Assembly: GCA_016165875.1 (NCBI GenBank)
Contig: JABBOT010000080.1
Location: forward strand, 18,758,572-18,822,571
DNA from: Acanthopleura granulata
Lineage: Eukaryota; Mollusca; Polyplacophora; Chitonida; Chitonidae
Reading direction: 5' to 3'
Length of the DNA: 64,000 nucleotides
In this document: positions 44,977-56,835 of the stretch, piece by piece
Layout of the letters: each line of letters begins with the position of its first letter
How positions within the stretch are numbered: position 1 is the stretch's first letter
The notes under the pieces: model-generated
The model's input: the letters and a program-made list of their open reading frames with translations, nothing else
What the model was told of the DNA's origin: nothing
Databases searched by the model: none
Program-made: the position numbers and the translations under genes

Positions 44977-45140
44977 AAGCCTGCAAATAGGTGTCTTGAC
45001 ATTTTTCAGAACACCCCTTTGTTGAAAGTGGTATGACCCAGGGAACCTATGTCGAATATGTATAACATGGACATCATGGTCATACCATTTCATGATTAAG
45101 GGTTTTTTCAAAAATGTCCGGCACCTAATTGCGGGCTTGA
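44977..45140. repeat. Hairpin MITE beginning 8 bases after the METTL3 stop
   Basis: Inverted ends AAGCCTGCAAATAGGTG with GACATTTTTC, and AAAAATGTC with GGCACCTAATTGCGGGCTT. The interior contains GTATGACCCAGGGAACCTAT and an inner inverted pair (GGTATGACC / GGTCATACC). Related to 31,412-31,578. It would sit in the METTL3 3' UTR. Confidence 0.8.
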
Positions 45141-45689
45141 CCGATCGGCCCTCTCTGTTTTCAGCTGATGAGGCAGGTCACCAACACAGGAGGCTGTCCA
45201 TGTAGGAAAGACTTAGCTGTACTGCTATTCGTCAGCTGAACGTGAACATACGCAGCAAATGCAGGTTGCAGTGTTTCGGGGATTCGTTTTGGAAAAAACT
45301 GAATGGATGCCCTGCAGACGCATTCTTCAGCTTGAACGCATTTGTGGTTATGCATGCAAATATTTGCCTGGTACGCCATAAGGGCACCCACCATCATGCT
45401 CTGTTTCTAGAATGCCAGTGTTGCTAGTTTGCCTTCTACATTATATTGGCTAAAATCCATTTGTACCATATTAGATTTTTCCAGCGCTAGGGTAGACGAG
45501 GTGGGGGTTTAACCCTGACTTTGACAAGAGAATTTGTTGATTGTGCCACTCTCACTGCTTGTGGGGCCTTGGTGACAATAACCAGTTGTTGGTGGTGTAG
45601 TAATTTATGCAGTTTTAAGTTCGTTAAAGACTGCTTGTGTCTGTAAGTGGGAAAGTTCATCATGAAGTTACCAAATGTAATTGGATTAC

Positions 45690-45795
45690 AGCGAGCACTC
45701 GTTTCCTCCTTCCTGTCAAACTGGCCGTCATGGTATAAGTGAAAAATCTTTGAATGTGGTGTTGAGCAGTCAAATAAATGGACAAATAAATGAAT
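45690..45795 (+). repeat. SINE-like repeat tail
   Basis: GGTATAAGTGAAAAATCTTT, GAATGTGGTGTTGAGCAGTC and AAATAAATGGACAAATAAAT: a diverged 3' end of the family at 16,719. Confidence 0.5.
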
Positions 45796-48065
45796 GTTAG
45801 AAATCATGGGACGGTATTTGCTGGAGGTGGAACTCGGTAGAAAGGACTGGGCCAGGAATTGGTGCCTTCATGAAGAGACGTGGCACCGTGAGAGAATCAT
45901 ATTGGTTTAATGCCACATCAGCAATATTTTCAGGCGTAATGTGTCACCATTTGAACCACTTTGCTGCACGGAGGCACCATTGTGTACAGATGAAGACAAG
46001 TCTGTATTAAGCAGAGTTAGATCTTGAGCAAATAGGTTGTGCCTTAGATCAGTATGGTGGCCCATAAGTACCATTTTAACTTGTTAACATTTGGCAATGA
46101 TTCACAGCTATTGATTCAAAGGCTATTTTTTTTGGAGCTTTTGATAGTTCCACATACTGTGATACAGTAGCGCAAGCTCTTAAAGGCTAAATCTGGCTTT
46201 CTGAAATGTATGTTTGTCATATAAGATGTTTCAAATTAAAATTTTGCACTTGAAATAGTTCACATAGCGCAGGTTAGGAATCGAAATCTGTTGTACACGA
46301 GTATCGGACTACATGTATGTTCTGTTTGTGTACAATTTTGTTGTGGATAAATTCAATAAATATGATGGAAATTTTCGACAAATCCTTGAGTGTTATAATT
46401 ATTGCCTGAAGTACGGCTGAACCATGCACAATTGTCTGGATTATTGGTATCTCTGACATAATTTCCCACAGTATATAAAACCTGCTTTATACCCACCTCC
46501 CAAGTGTCCAGCAAAATTCGTTTGAAAATTGGCAATGCCCTATAATGGGTGAAACTGAAGAAAAGGCACTGTACATGACCTAAAATTTTGTCCATGGCCA
46601 ATCTCTTGATTTTGTCTTATTGTATATATGAGAGTTCTCTACGTTTCTGCACCAGAGGTAATGTATTAGGACAGTTTTTATGGGTTTATTGCCGAGGGTC
46701 GCCAGAGGCCAGTTATAGAAGCATGAAAAAATGTGTAAAAATTTTCGGAAGTAGTTTCACCGATATACTCCGTGTCAGTGCGTTTAACGAAATAGACCCT
46801 GTGGCATTGTCAAATATTAGCTTCCTTTCGTGATGTTTCCTTCATTGTCCTGTTGAGATTTATATGCAATGATCAAATGGTCATCGAATGTACTATTTTG
46901 AGGATGGCAACGGTAAACATACTGGTCGGTACCCTGACTGCCTGTGGTAGCGTATGTAGCGAAAAGACATCGTGTAAGATAAGGATGTATTTAACAGTTC
47001 TTAATTGTATTTAGGCCTACCTTGTGAATAATGTGGATGGTAATTATCAGACGGCTGGTATGCCAATTGACTTGACCACTTGGGTTACTGCACAGGAATA
47101 ACGGTCTGGACTAGCGTTAAAAGAGGTGTTAGGCCATATGTATGAACTCAGGGTGTTATTTCAAAATTCTAACATTCATTGCAAGTCTGAGTCCATCTCC
47201 CGTACTCCAAAAAATAGCCTCATATCGCCGCACTTGAAGTCGATCAAACTGCTTTCGATGATGTCCCCGCTCGTGTCACGCATTTGACCTTGACCCTTTG
47301 GGTTACTGCTTCAGAATAACGGACAGGTACCTTGACTGTCACATTCAAAACCTGTGCAAATTTCCAGGCAGTGTACAAGTCACACAGGAAGTGCGCTCGC
47401 GGTTGGAAAACATACAAGTTTTGCACGTTAAGAAGATTAAATAATCAAATTTGTCACACAAGTATTGTCATCTAAATGATAAACACCTAAAAACATCTAA
47501 AAGATATGGCATAAAGGCAAAAGTGTGCGAAAATGAAGCTTTTACCGTGACAAAGGTACAAGTGTTCTCTTTCACAAGAGCGAAACAACAACTCCATATT
47601 ACTTTTTATTTTCTAATCAGCTGTAGTAGGCGGCGGTTGTGCCACCCACAACCACCGAAATCGACACCCTGATATATATAAACTTCCGTTTCTTAGCAAT
47701 TACATCAAAAATAAGCTTCATACGCTGAATTAATGGGGCTATAGGATAAGAACATATTGAACTTTATTTTGTAAATTTTACAAAAAGTACGTAGGTAATG
47801 CTTTCATGGTTTCCTAGCAAAGCTCACATGCAATCTTTGGCCTTTCTGTCTCTTTGCCTTCTGTTTCAGGGTAACTTTATCAATGGTTTTGTGCATATGG
47901 GCCCCTGCATGCATTTGTTCGCTATTGTAGAATTTTAATGAGCATATTATTAAATATCCTGAAACATTTGCAGCTTTGTGGACAGTCTTAATTCTGTGTT
48001 GAAAACAATGTGTTGTCCACCTTCATATGATTTTAAATGTTGAGTGTCAGAGAAAGATGTGATTT

Positions 48066-48215
48066 TCGGTTCATTTATTTATTTACCGTATTTCATTCAA
48101 GTTGGTGTTTTACACCATTCTGAAGAATATTTCACTTTAATGACGGCGGCCAGCATTATGGTTGGAGGAAACCGGACAGAGCGTGGGGAAAATTCACTAC
48201 TGTCTGCAGGTTGTT
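48066..48215 (-). repeat. SINE-like repeat, reverse copy
   Basis: TTTATTTATTTACCGTATTT, TTGGTGTTTTACACCATTCT, GAAGAATATTTCACTTTAAT, GACGGCGGCCAGCATTATGG and GGAGGAAACCGGAC. Confidence 0.65.
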
Positions 48216-49315
48216 CGATTTTCGGTTTAGTACACATGTTCATGCTTCTTGAAAATACCCCTTCTCCATCCTCACAATTCAAGCGTCTGATTCAAATTAG
48301 CAAATTTAAGATTCGAAATAACAGATATCTCTGATATTAAATCATGAATTTGTAAACTTTTTAAAAAATTTCATTTCGTGTCATTTGAGAGTAATTTCTG
48401 CACACGTGCATTTCATATTACTGTACTACATTTGTTGATCAGTTGCTTTCTATAGGGGTTTGTGCACAACAACAAATTTACATAATATTGGTGTTAGCAG
48501 TTGAGTGATCCTGTGCAAGATCTCAAATCAGCTGACAATCCTCAAACCATATTCAAGTAGTGCCAGTTTTCAGTTGACAAAATACATTTAACTGATGTCA
48601 GTCAAAATTTAGCTGATGCTCACCAGTCAAAAGCAGTGGTGGTATATTCCGAGGGTCCATGCCACCAGCAAGCATCGGGCTGAAAATTGTCCCTAATACG
48701 AGCTTGACAAATATTTACGACAAACATGTATTGTATTATGATTTGTTGCTTTGACCTATTAGGGCAGTGGTACAAATAATGATATTTAGAATTTAGCTGA
48801 TGTTCACTTTAACCGAACAAACAGAAATGGCAAGAATTTAGTTGCAAAATTTTGTTAAGGAAAATGTCTTCAGTCTTACAGTATTTCGCAATATGACGTT
48901 CTGGTACAGTGCATTCTCTTTATCATGAGCTGGGGAAGAAAAGATCGGCATAAAATGTTGCAAAGCGCTGCTGCCTGGTCACCTATTACGGACACAATAA
49001 CGGATAAGCACTTTGTGCGTGGGGAAGACTAACGAATTGTACTGCAAGACAATTGATCACTAGTTACAAGGAGAATAAAATTAGGAGAAGAGCAACAGAC
49101 ACATTTCACAGCCCTTGAGCTCTAGTTGCCTCTAAAATGCTTTTGGGGGCGGGTAAAATTTCAGCTCATGTACAGTGATTGACAAGTCCAAAGGCTTGGT
49201 TCAACACTGTCTTAGAAGCTTTCAGTTAATCAAAGCTGTTAAACAAATCAGATTTTGTTTTTCAACAATCAACAGGATTCGTGGTTTGACACTAGCACTC
49301 TTCGGGCAGCACCTC

Positions 49316-52063
49316 TCAGTAGATTCCAACCATTGACATCATCCTGCGAATAGTTTTGTTTCCTAAAACATACAAGTAAGGGCTAAGACAAAATGAGGTA
49401 ATGGCAATGCTTTGCATAAGGGGCAAAACTGTGTGGTGCAGTTCCTCAGTATGATCGTTAGCTAGCAGTAACACGGTGACGGGCACTTGAGTAACCACGT
49501 TTATAGCAAACGCCATCGCATAGCGACGCACAACAGTTTCCTTGTAACGTAGGGTGTTGCGGCGAAAGGGTGCGGAAACCGAGTTAACGTTTGACTGCTG
49601 TACAGACAAGCGACGACAAACTTCAGATGTTACTGTAGTTTTGCGCTTCTGGCATTTGTCCATGAATGAAACCGTCTGTTGAGATGGTCGTCTACTGATA
49701 TTAGGTCTAGGCCTACTGACAGTAGGCCTAGGAACTTTATCGTCGGCGGGTTCCACATCAGCCACTATGCGTTTTAGGTCTGGCTTAAGAATGATTTCGT
49801 CCTGTACCAACCCGTTCCGCCTGTGTAATAAGCGCACATGTTCGGTCGATGGCCTGGTGACTCTTATCTGGACAGCGGAAGGCTGCGAGGCTACGACTCC
49901 GTTCATGCCGGCGTTAGCGTTGTGGACCGGATTTATAGTCTGATTGCTTGGGAGTGTTAGATCTGGTGGCGTTTCCGAACTTTGATTGCCAGCGTTACTC
50001 TCACTTTGTATATTTTCATCCCCATACGCCTGTTTTTCCTTATCTTCGTCGTGCACCGCATCTTTGGGGTTACGAAAGTCTTTGTTCTGGTCGCTTTCCA
50101 ACGGCTGAACCTTTTCCTGCATGGAAATGGGTTGAACAGCCTTGCAAATGGCCATATCCGGCATGTCCGCACCATCATCTTTATCCAACGAACTACCAGG
50201 TTTTAGCGTGTCAAATGACTCGTTCTGGCTTGACCAAATATCAAAGAGCGGTGTGGAGCTCTTAAAAGAAAGGCTGCTAGGAGTGGATCTTGTATGCTTT
50301 AGCGGAGGTAAACAAATACTAGAACCTTCCGAATTGGACGACATTTTTTTATTCGTGGGGCTTAGAGACGACCACGTGACAGCGTGCAGAAAATCACTCA
50401 GCCCAGACTGGCTTTCTGAGCTTTTCTCGGACCAGGTCGGGGACTCGGGTCGCAGATATTGGGTAGCGCTGTTCCCACTAGATCTAGAACTCACACTAAA
50501 ATCGTCTCCATCTTCCCTTTTGCCCACAGATAGTTCATGTCTTCCTAACGCTGATGCGTCTATCTGATTAGAAATATTATTAAACTCTCTGTTTCCAATA
50601 CCTTCCGTAAGTGGTTTGATCTGAAGGAAGTCGCCAGGTTTTTCTGATGACACCCACCTGCCGTTCTTAAGAAAAACTGGTGAATCTGTGCATCTCCTTT
50701 TATTGCCTGCTTTCGGGTTGTCAGCGCGTTTCCTTGGGTTTAGACATTCGTTGTCGTTTATGCAAGATTCCCGACTGAAACCAAAAGGTTTTAGAAGTGT
50801 TTTCGCTATGGCAGACGAAGCAATGCGCGAAACTGTTCTGCTGCTTCTGTTGGTTGATGCGGAGGCTACACTGACATTATCCTGATAGCCAGAGCTAGTA
50901 TACGATATTTTAGAAATACTTTCATTGTCCGAGCTCTGCTCCCCTTTCAGACTGGGGTGGAACTTTACACTTAATCTCTCGATGATTTCATCCTCAGAGA
51001 GACTGTCGTCATCTTCATTTTCTTCCTCAATTATATCAAAGCTGTGCCTCTGCGCCATTAAGGGTATATTTATCAAAGATATAGACATGCGTTTCTCGGT
51101 TTGGTTGGCACTCGTAAAGCTGACGCTAGTTTTTTCTTCACCTGCCATCGAAGTGCTCCAAGCATTTCGTTCGCTAGATCTAGAGAGTTCTGAGGAGATA
51201 GTAGAAGCGTTGTCAACGGATTTGAATCGTTCTTGCGTTGGTTTCTCCGCTATCCAGTTGTCCACGAATACCCTTGATGTGACAAGCCCGCTGTCTTCCG
51301 TTTCTAGCGGGCTGCTAATGACTGTAGTGCGTCGCCCATTAGCGGTAACAAACTGGACCGCCACATTTTCCCCAAAGCCCTTGGCTAGCGCTCCTATTGC
51401 GTGTACCCGGTTCATGAGGTTTGTCTCCCTAGCCGTGGATCCAGCAATGGCGGAGTGGATGTATCGCCTCACCGATATACAGGAACCGAACATCACCGAA
51501 GCCGAGAGTACCAGCAAGCTGAGGTAAATACTCTCGAAGATATGAGGGTGAATATGGTGTCCGGAGTAAAAAGGCACACTGCTATTGTTCGAACGTATAT
51601 TTGCACAACGTTCCTTAGAATCTTGAATAGTGGTGGTGACTCCAATTGCTATCCCGAAGATCCAAGAGAAGGAGAGGGAAATAATCACCACCAGGTGATT
51701 TGGCCTGTTGTGACGATCACTTCTTATTATTGCTTTTGCACGTTTAATGGCAATAATACTCACATTGATGATAAGGACGACTTGAAGAGTTCTCAACACC
51801 AAGGTCTGTGCCCTTTCAAGATGGTGCGGGAATTCGGACTTCGCCAGAGTCAAAACACACTGTGAACTCTGGAGAGGAATCACGAAAAACAGCATGACTG
51901 AAGCCAGCAGCGCTGTGTGCAGTTCTGTGACAAACTGCTTCAGTCTCTGTTTTCTCTTAATGCACTGAAAGATTATGTGAAGTGAACCCGCCATTCCGAA
52001 AGGAACAAATACGATCAGAATCACACCCGAGAGAATTAGCCAGAGACTGAACTTCTGGCACAT
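49316..52063 (-). CDS. Divergent rhodopsin-like GPCR with a giant third intracellular loop
   Basis: An intact intronless ORF of 915 residues. An in-frame TGA two codons before the ATG fixes the start, so the N-terminus is only about six residues. Seven hydrophobic helices fit a class A receptor: about 7-33, 46-66, 84-107, 122-145, 174-199, 848-869 and 877-900. Residues about 200-845 form a polar, Ser-rich third intracellular loop of some 645 residues. The DRY site reads KRA (Lys106-Arg107-Ala108, Arg kept). The TM6 CWxP site reads TQVP (Trp lost, Pro861 kept). The NPxxY site reads SPYLY (894-898). Tandem N-glycosylation sequons lie at Asn159 and Asn160. The C-tail is about 15 residues. Ligand and subfamily unknown; it looks like an orphan receptor. 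A TATA box lies just upstream. Confidence 0.85.
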   Translation of the reverse strand: MCQKFSLWLILSGVILIVFVPFGMAGSLHIIFQCIKRKQRLKQFVTELHTALLASVMLFFVIPLQSSQCVLTLAKSEFPHHLERAQTLVLRTLQVVLIINVSIIAIKRAKAIIRSDRHNRPNHLVVIISLSFSWIFGIAIGVTTTIQDSKERCANIRSNNSSVPFYSGHHIHPHIFESIYLSLLVLSASVMFGSCISVRRYIHSAIAGSTARETNLMNRVHAIGALAKGFGENVAVQFVTANGRRTTVISSPLETEDSGLVTSRVFVDNWIAEKPTQERFKSVDNASTISSELSRSSERNAWSTSMAGEEKTSVSFTSANQTEKRMSISLINIPLMAQRHSFDIIEEENEDDDSLSEDEIIERLSVKFHPSLKGEQSSDNESISKISYTSSGYQDNVSVASASTNRSSRTVSRIASSAIAKTLLKPFGFSRESCINDNECLNPRKRADNPKAGNKRRCTDSPVFLKNGRWVSSEKPGDFLQIKPLTEGIGNREFNNISNQIDASALGRHELSVGKREDGDDFSVSSRSSGNSATQYLRPESPTWSEKSSESQSGLSDFLHAVTWSSLSPTNKKMSSNSEGSSICLPPLKHTRSTPSSLSFKSSTPLFDIWSSQNESFDTLKPGSSLDKDDGADMPDMAICKAVQPISMQEKVQPLESDQNKDFRNPKDAVHDEDKEKQAYGDENIQSESNAGNQSSETPPDLTLPSNQTINPVHNANAGMNGVVASQPSAVQIRVTRPSTEHVRLLHRRNGLVQDEIILKPDLKRIVADVEPADDKVPRPTVSRPRPNISRRPSQQTVSFMDKCQKRKTTVTSEVCRRLSVQQSNVNSVSAPFRRNTLRYKETVVRRYAMAFAINVVTQVPVTVLLLANDHTEELHHTVLPLMQSIAITSFCLSPYLYVLGNKTIRRMMSMVGIY

Positions 52064-52108
52064 TGTTCAACGCACGTAACTTTCTGGTGTTACAAAGAGC
52101 AGCTCACG

Positions 52109-52116
52109 CTTTTATA
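52109..52116 (-). promoter_or_regulatory. TATA box of the GPCR gene
   Basis: The minus strand reads GATATAAAAGCG, with the TATAAAA centred about 50 bases before the start codon. This would give a 5' UTR of roughly 20 bases if standard spacing holds. Confidence 0.55.
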
Positions 52117-52119
52117 TCA

Positions 52120-54890
52120 AGGCTCTTGCCGGAAAACAATGCTCTGGTGTCATGCAAGACATCTACAGTTAGTTGTCTTTCTTCGCAATATGCCCCCTAT
52201 TTCCAGTTCAGTCCATAGTCATAGCTCCTCTGACGCACTTCCGCATTCCGAGTATGCCTATCTTTCTTATTACATATCCATGTCGTTAATGATATCCTCT
52301 CGACTAAACCAAGGTGAGCATCAGTATCCAGATGGTTTTCATGTTGTCTTACAGAAAGTAAATGAACCAGACACGTGTAGGCACTACTGGTTTTATGTGT
52401 CGCATATTTTTCACTATGTCGCCTCTTCTACTGACGTTCATTTTTAGCATTATCTAAAAAAATTAATAAAGTATCATCCCAACGGAGCCGTGAAAGTGAC
52501 ATGGTGAAAAAAAAACTCTTTGGAAGAGAGACAAAAAAGGGGTTTTTTTAAGAGAAAGAAAGTCTGGGCCGGAGATTAAAATAATCCGGAATCAGTCGTG
52601 GGTAGGGTCCTACCAAAGTATAAAAATGGTACTTCTGTTACATGTACCTTACTTGGCGCTAACACAGAACTTTTGCCTTGTGATAAAAAGTATGAATCAC
52701 ATCGCTCCAATGTTTCACAGACACGTTGCATAGTAAATGTATTTCACATACAAGTAAGCGTCCTCGCTTTTTATGCAAAATTACATGCCTCTACTGCAAC
52801 ACCGGGGAACGATTTCCCATCTAGTTCCAAGGGGCCCTTTTTGTTTTTACCATGTCAGTTTACGTACGGAACCACGGACGGGGTATGCATAGTTTTTCAA
52901 TTCTTCTTTTTTATAAGTCGCTCAAAAAAAGAGAATATATTTATTAAAATTTTTTCACGGGGAAAATTATTTCCTCCGCACTAGTACTAATCCCAGCGGA
53001 AATGCCGTTACTTGGAATAAGGCGTGCGTATTGGTTCACTAAGTCTGGGAAAAATGAGTTACATCCGAGTAGGCAGAATTAGTGATGTACTATTTATACC
53101 TAGCTATCCCTGTATGTGTTGTTATGTTGAGATTAAAATATATTGAAAAAGTCTACATAAGTCAAATAATCTTGAGTGCGGCGTAAATCACCAAACAAAT
53201 AAATACATTTAAAAGTGTACATTAATCTGAGTAATATAGCACATAAGATCACTAGATAATGAGGCTGGCTTTCTGCATTTTTTTCCTCGAACTCTCAGTA
53301 GTTTCCGCCAATTTACGTCAGATAAGTCCAACCTTGACGACATGTCAGAGCTTAACTATTTAGTTCAGTGTTAAAAAGGTGCAAGAGTTGACAACAAGCA
53401 TATCGAATTTATCCACGAAATAGTTCGCTGTTCTGCATACGGTTGTAAAAAGGACGTCGTCGATGAACCCAGGAAAACCAAAAACAGGTGTGAAATGATT
53501 TACTGTCGCCATTTTAGAGCTGAAGAGGTACGAGAGGAATACAGCTGAACTTGAAAGATTTGGCTACTATGGTGCTGCAGTCCACTATATGTGGGTTCAA
53601 ACTGATACGGCACTATATGAGCTTCTGCGCATGTGCAATGCAGCTAGAATCAATCACAAAAATGATATTGTTTTGTTATGAATTCCCCGGTTACATGTGT
53701 ACAGATCAGCCAGCCTTAATTGAGTTGGTGGCCTATGACGTCACCCGCAGACCCGTACTGCACGGACAGCCGGCTGGAGATCGTCTAGAGCAGTGAATCT
53801 ATTGTTTTTGGCGGATTTAAAATCATTGTTACGTTTCCAAGAATCCTTCCCGGCAGTATGCTCTGAAAACAGATTGTAATATTTATAACTGGTACCAGTA
53901 GCAAAATCTGGACACTAATCCCTTAACCATGCACATGATCACGACCCACTCCGTTACGTGAAAGTATATGTGTTGCCTTCGATGACATTCCAAAAGCTGC
54001 TGCAAATTTCTCGCCTGAGATTTCAAATAATAAGATAATAACTTTGTAACGTTGCTTTTTTTTCTGTCAGATATTGTCCGTACGTGGACTTAGATGGATA
54101 AAGTTTAACATTAAATCGTGAAGTACAATAATAGGTCAGAGTACAAAATTACGTCACTCTGTCAACAGGTTTAGACGAGCTGTAGTAGTGGATGGCTATT
54201 TCCGAAACCCTTCTCTCCCCCAAACACACACATCACGCACAATCGACGGGTCTCAAATTTATTTGTGTATCTATGAAGAAAATTCATAAATTTATCTATT
54301 CTAAGCCAATGTTTTATTCCACAAAGCGTAAACAAGTGACGCGGCATGTTAACCAAACACATACACCTGTCGGAATCAATGTTGTGACCATTGTAAGTAT
54401 GGTAGCGTGTATGCATATAGTTAAATGGAAGAATTAATGCAGATAAACAATAAATAGCCTATGGAGACAAATAAAAGCCTGCGCGATAACCCAGTGCTAA
54501 CATTCAGACATACGACATAATGAAAGGGAAGAACAGAGCCAGAGACGATAAATTTTATACGCGATAGGTTACAAATTACAAATGTCTTGTGTGCATCCAT
54601 ACATGTAACGTAACATTCCAGACCGAGTAGCAAGTTTCCACGTATTATTTCCAGTAAAGGAGCAAGAAACGAACCGATCCATAAGGAAATGTGTCACCGG
54701 ACAGGGACCTGTATAATGACATGTAAATACACTATATATAGTATCATTACACCGGACGCTCATTGCTGTACACACGAGCCAAGAAGTTCTTTTGTGCATG
54801 ATAATCTCATAAAGAGAGGAATTTTAAGAACAGAGTGAAAATTAACGGCTCATGCACCCAAGTATGTAGCTCCACAAAATCTTTGATGCA
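52120..54890. other. Non-coding stretch upstream of the GPCR
   Basis: No gene supported. It contains a repeat copy at 52,925-53,085, a repeat tail at about 53,165-53,212, and a short Cys/His-rich open stretch at about 53,389-53,548. Confidence 0.45.
52925..53085 (+). repeat. Copy of the 62.2-kb inverted-repeat family
   Basis: Shares AAAGAGAATATATTTATT, TTTTTTCACGGGGAA, TTGGTTCACTAAGTCTGGG and AGGCAGAATTAG with 62,173-62,335. Confidence 0.65.
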
Positions 54891-54897
54891 TGTGCTT

Positions 54898-55855
54898 CTA
54901 AGGATCAGGGTCTGGGTATCCCTTAGTCCTACATGAACTCCACTGTCGCTCCGATATTTTAATGTCGCTATACCAGTGGAGTTATACAACCTTCTATTTA
55001 ATTTCCTAGGAGTGGTGCCGGAGTTCTTCCACCTCGAAACTCATCCACTCATTTTAGGGATATGTATCTTAAAACAAAAACAACGCCATGTTTTATGATT
55101 ACACGCAACAGACGGGAGTGCCGCCATACACATGGCGTCCTTATTGTTTTAGGTATGAAAATACACCCCAAAAAGCCCTACTGTTTATGTAGTAATTTCA
55201 CTCACAACACTCACCCTAATTTTTGTTGGCCTAAATATCACACCTTATCAAATAACTAGATGTCTGATCTACAACATATCCAAATATAATCATAGGTTGA
55301 CCACCAATTTCTCACAATAAATCAGCTGGAATGCAGGTACAAGCGTCCTGTCACTATAGAAACCGCCTGTAGGGGTCACTGGTTCGTTGCATATTTTTCT
55401 CTGTTTAATTCTGCCAATAAGTAATTCGATTTTTTCAGCTTTTATTTATCATAGTTTTTACCTGCAAAATTACCGAGCAATACTTCAACACACTTCAGAG
55501 ATATAACCAATCATAATCGCACCATTTTATGCGTGCCTGAATCTTGGGTACAAAATCAAGTTAGTGTTTTTGTGCCTTTAACATGGAGCGATGAGCTTCT
55601 AGGCCGGTCAGCTCCTAAATAATGATGGTGAGACCGCCGAAATTGTAGCGCGCATGATTGCGAGTGCCTGTACTTTGGCAGGGGACATAAGATAAGTGGC
55701 GGAGTTGCGAGGCTGCAGAACTCTTACACTACTCCCAGGTAATTATATGGAAGGTTGTATGACTCCACTGGTATAGCGAGATCCAAATATCGGAGAGATA
55801 ATGGCGTTCATGTAGAACTAGGCATCCCTACAGGCCAGGGTTGTGCTATTATTAC
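54898..55855. mobile_element. Foldback/TIR element, about 0.95 kb
   Basis: Arms of about 120-150 bp at 54,898-55,045 and 55,695-55,855 are inverted copies: CTACATGAACTCCACTG, CTCCGATATTTTAATGTCGC, TATACCAGTGGAGTTATACA, ACCTTCTATTTAATTTCCTA and a diverged GAGTTCTTCCACCTCGAAAC. The interior has no convincing coding, so it is non-autonomous. Confidence 0.75.
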
Positions 55856-56479
55856 CTGCAGGAACCAATAAACCAGTAAAAATGCACCAATATATAGTGC
55901 GCAAAATAAATACTGTTAAAAGACACCGAAATAGGGTGTTGACGCCAACATAATTAAATGGCCTATCTACACTTTATCTTAAATAGCGCTTGTTTATACG
56001 CACTTTCAGAAAGGGTGTTCAGTAGAGACTGACAGTCAGTTTGAACACAGTACTTCGTCATAAATTCTATAGAAGAAAAAGATAAAATATCAAAATGCAC
56101 AAACCTCAGAATGCAGTATTCACAAATATTAGGCATGTACTTGATTCGCTTATACACGTATGTAGTCATTCGCTCGGGCAAACTTTAACGACACTTGCAT
56201 GTGCAGGGTTAATTCGCAATGAAGATCGGAGAGCATGTGTATATGTGATTTCAATTTTCACCTGCCAACTGCAATAAAACCCTGCCACTCAATGGGACCT
56301 GTCTTAAGCATTAACCAATGGTTCTTGTTTAGCAATTATAATCACCACATCATGCTCTCAATAGAAAATTCTTCAACCTTCCACAACCCTGTTGTCAGTT
56401 TTGACCGAAACCGCGGAAGGGACATGGTTTATATAATTCCTATATTTTGATCGTCGAAAAAAGGAGAATAAAAAATATA

Positions 56480-56625
56480 TTCTGCTAACGCGGGAGAAGT
56501 TAACTTGACCCGACTTAACCAACCAGACAAGATGCTGAGATTTGAAATAATAGTTTTCTCATTGGCCGGTATGTCGGGGGAAGTTAATTTGCCCCGAGTT
56601 AACGAATTTGGTTTCTATATGTATG
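56480..56625 (+). repeat. Inverted-repeat arm left of the LTR element
   Basis: Matches the reverse complement of 62,745-62,890: TCTGCTAACGCGGG, ACTTAACCAACCAGACAAGA, GAAATAATAGTTTTCTCATT and GAAGTTAATTTGCCCCGAGT. Confidence 0.75.
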
Positions 56626-56649
56626 GGAGGCAACACAGGAAATGACACA

Positions 56650-56835
56650 AACCGATCAATAAGATACAACGGGTTCATATTGAAACAGTACAAAAGGTAC
56701 ACAAACAGTGATAAGTGGAAAACATTGAGAACTTTCATCATAGAGAAATATGAAAACAATCAACTTATTTACAATTGTCTTGTCACATCTACCCCTGCTT
56801 TTGTTTGCTTCGTTCTCGAGTAAACTAATTGACTT
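56650..56835 (-). repeat. 3' LTR remnant
   Basis: Shares TTCATATTGAAACAGTACAA, AATATGAAAACAATCAACTT, ATTTACAATTGTCTTGTCAC and TTCTCGAG with 62,010-62,180. Borders are approximate. Confidence 0.6.

Larger units (their letters stand above)
45141..49315. other. Non-coding stretch between METTL3 and the GPCR
   Basis: No gene seen. It includes repeat tails (45,690-45,795; 48,066-48,215) and a partial MITE at about 46,573. AATAAA at about 46,355 is one possible METTL3 polyadenylation site; AAATAAA also occurs in the 45.78-kb repeat tail. Confidence 0.45.

Noticed and set aside
50925..51527. 200-codon plus-strand ORF opposite the GPCR
   Set aside because: It is the antisense shadow of the long receptor ORF, with low-complexity Ser/Leu content and no independent support.
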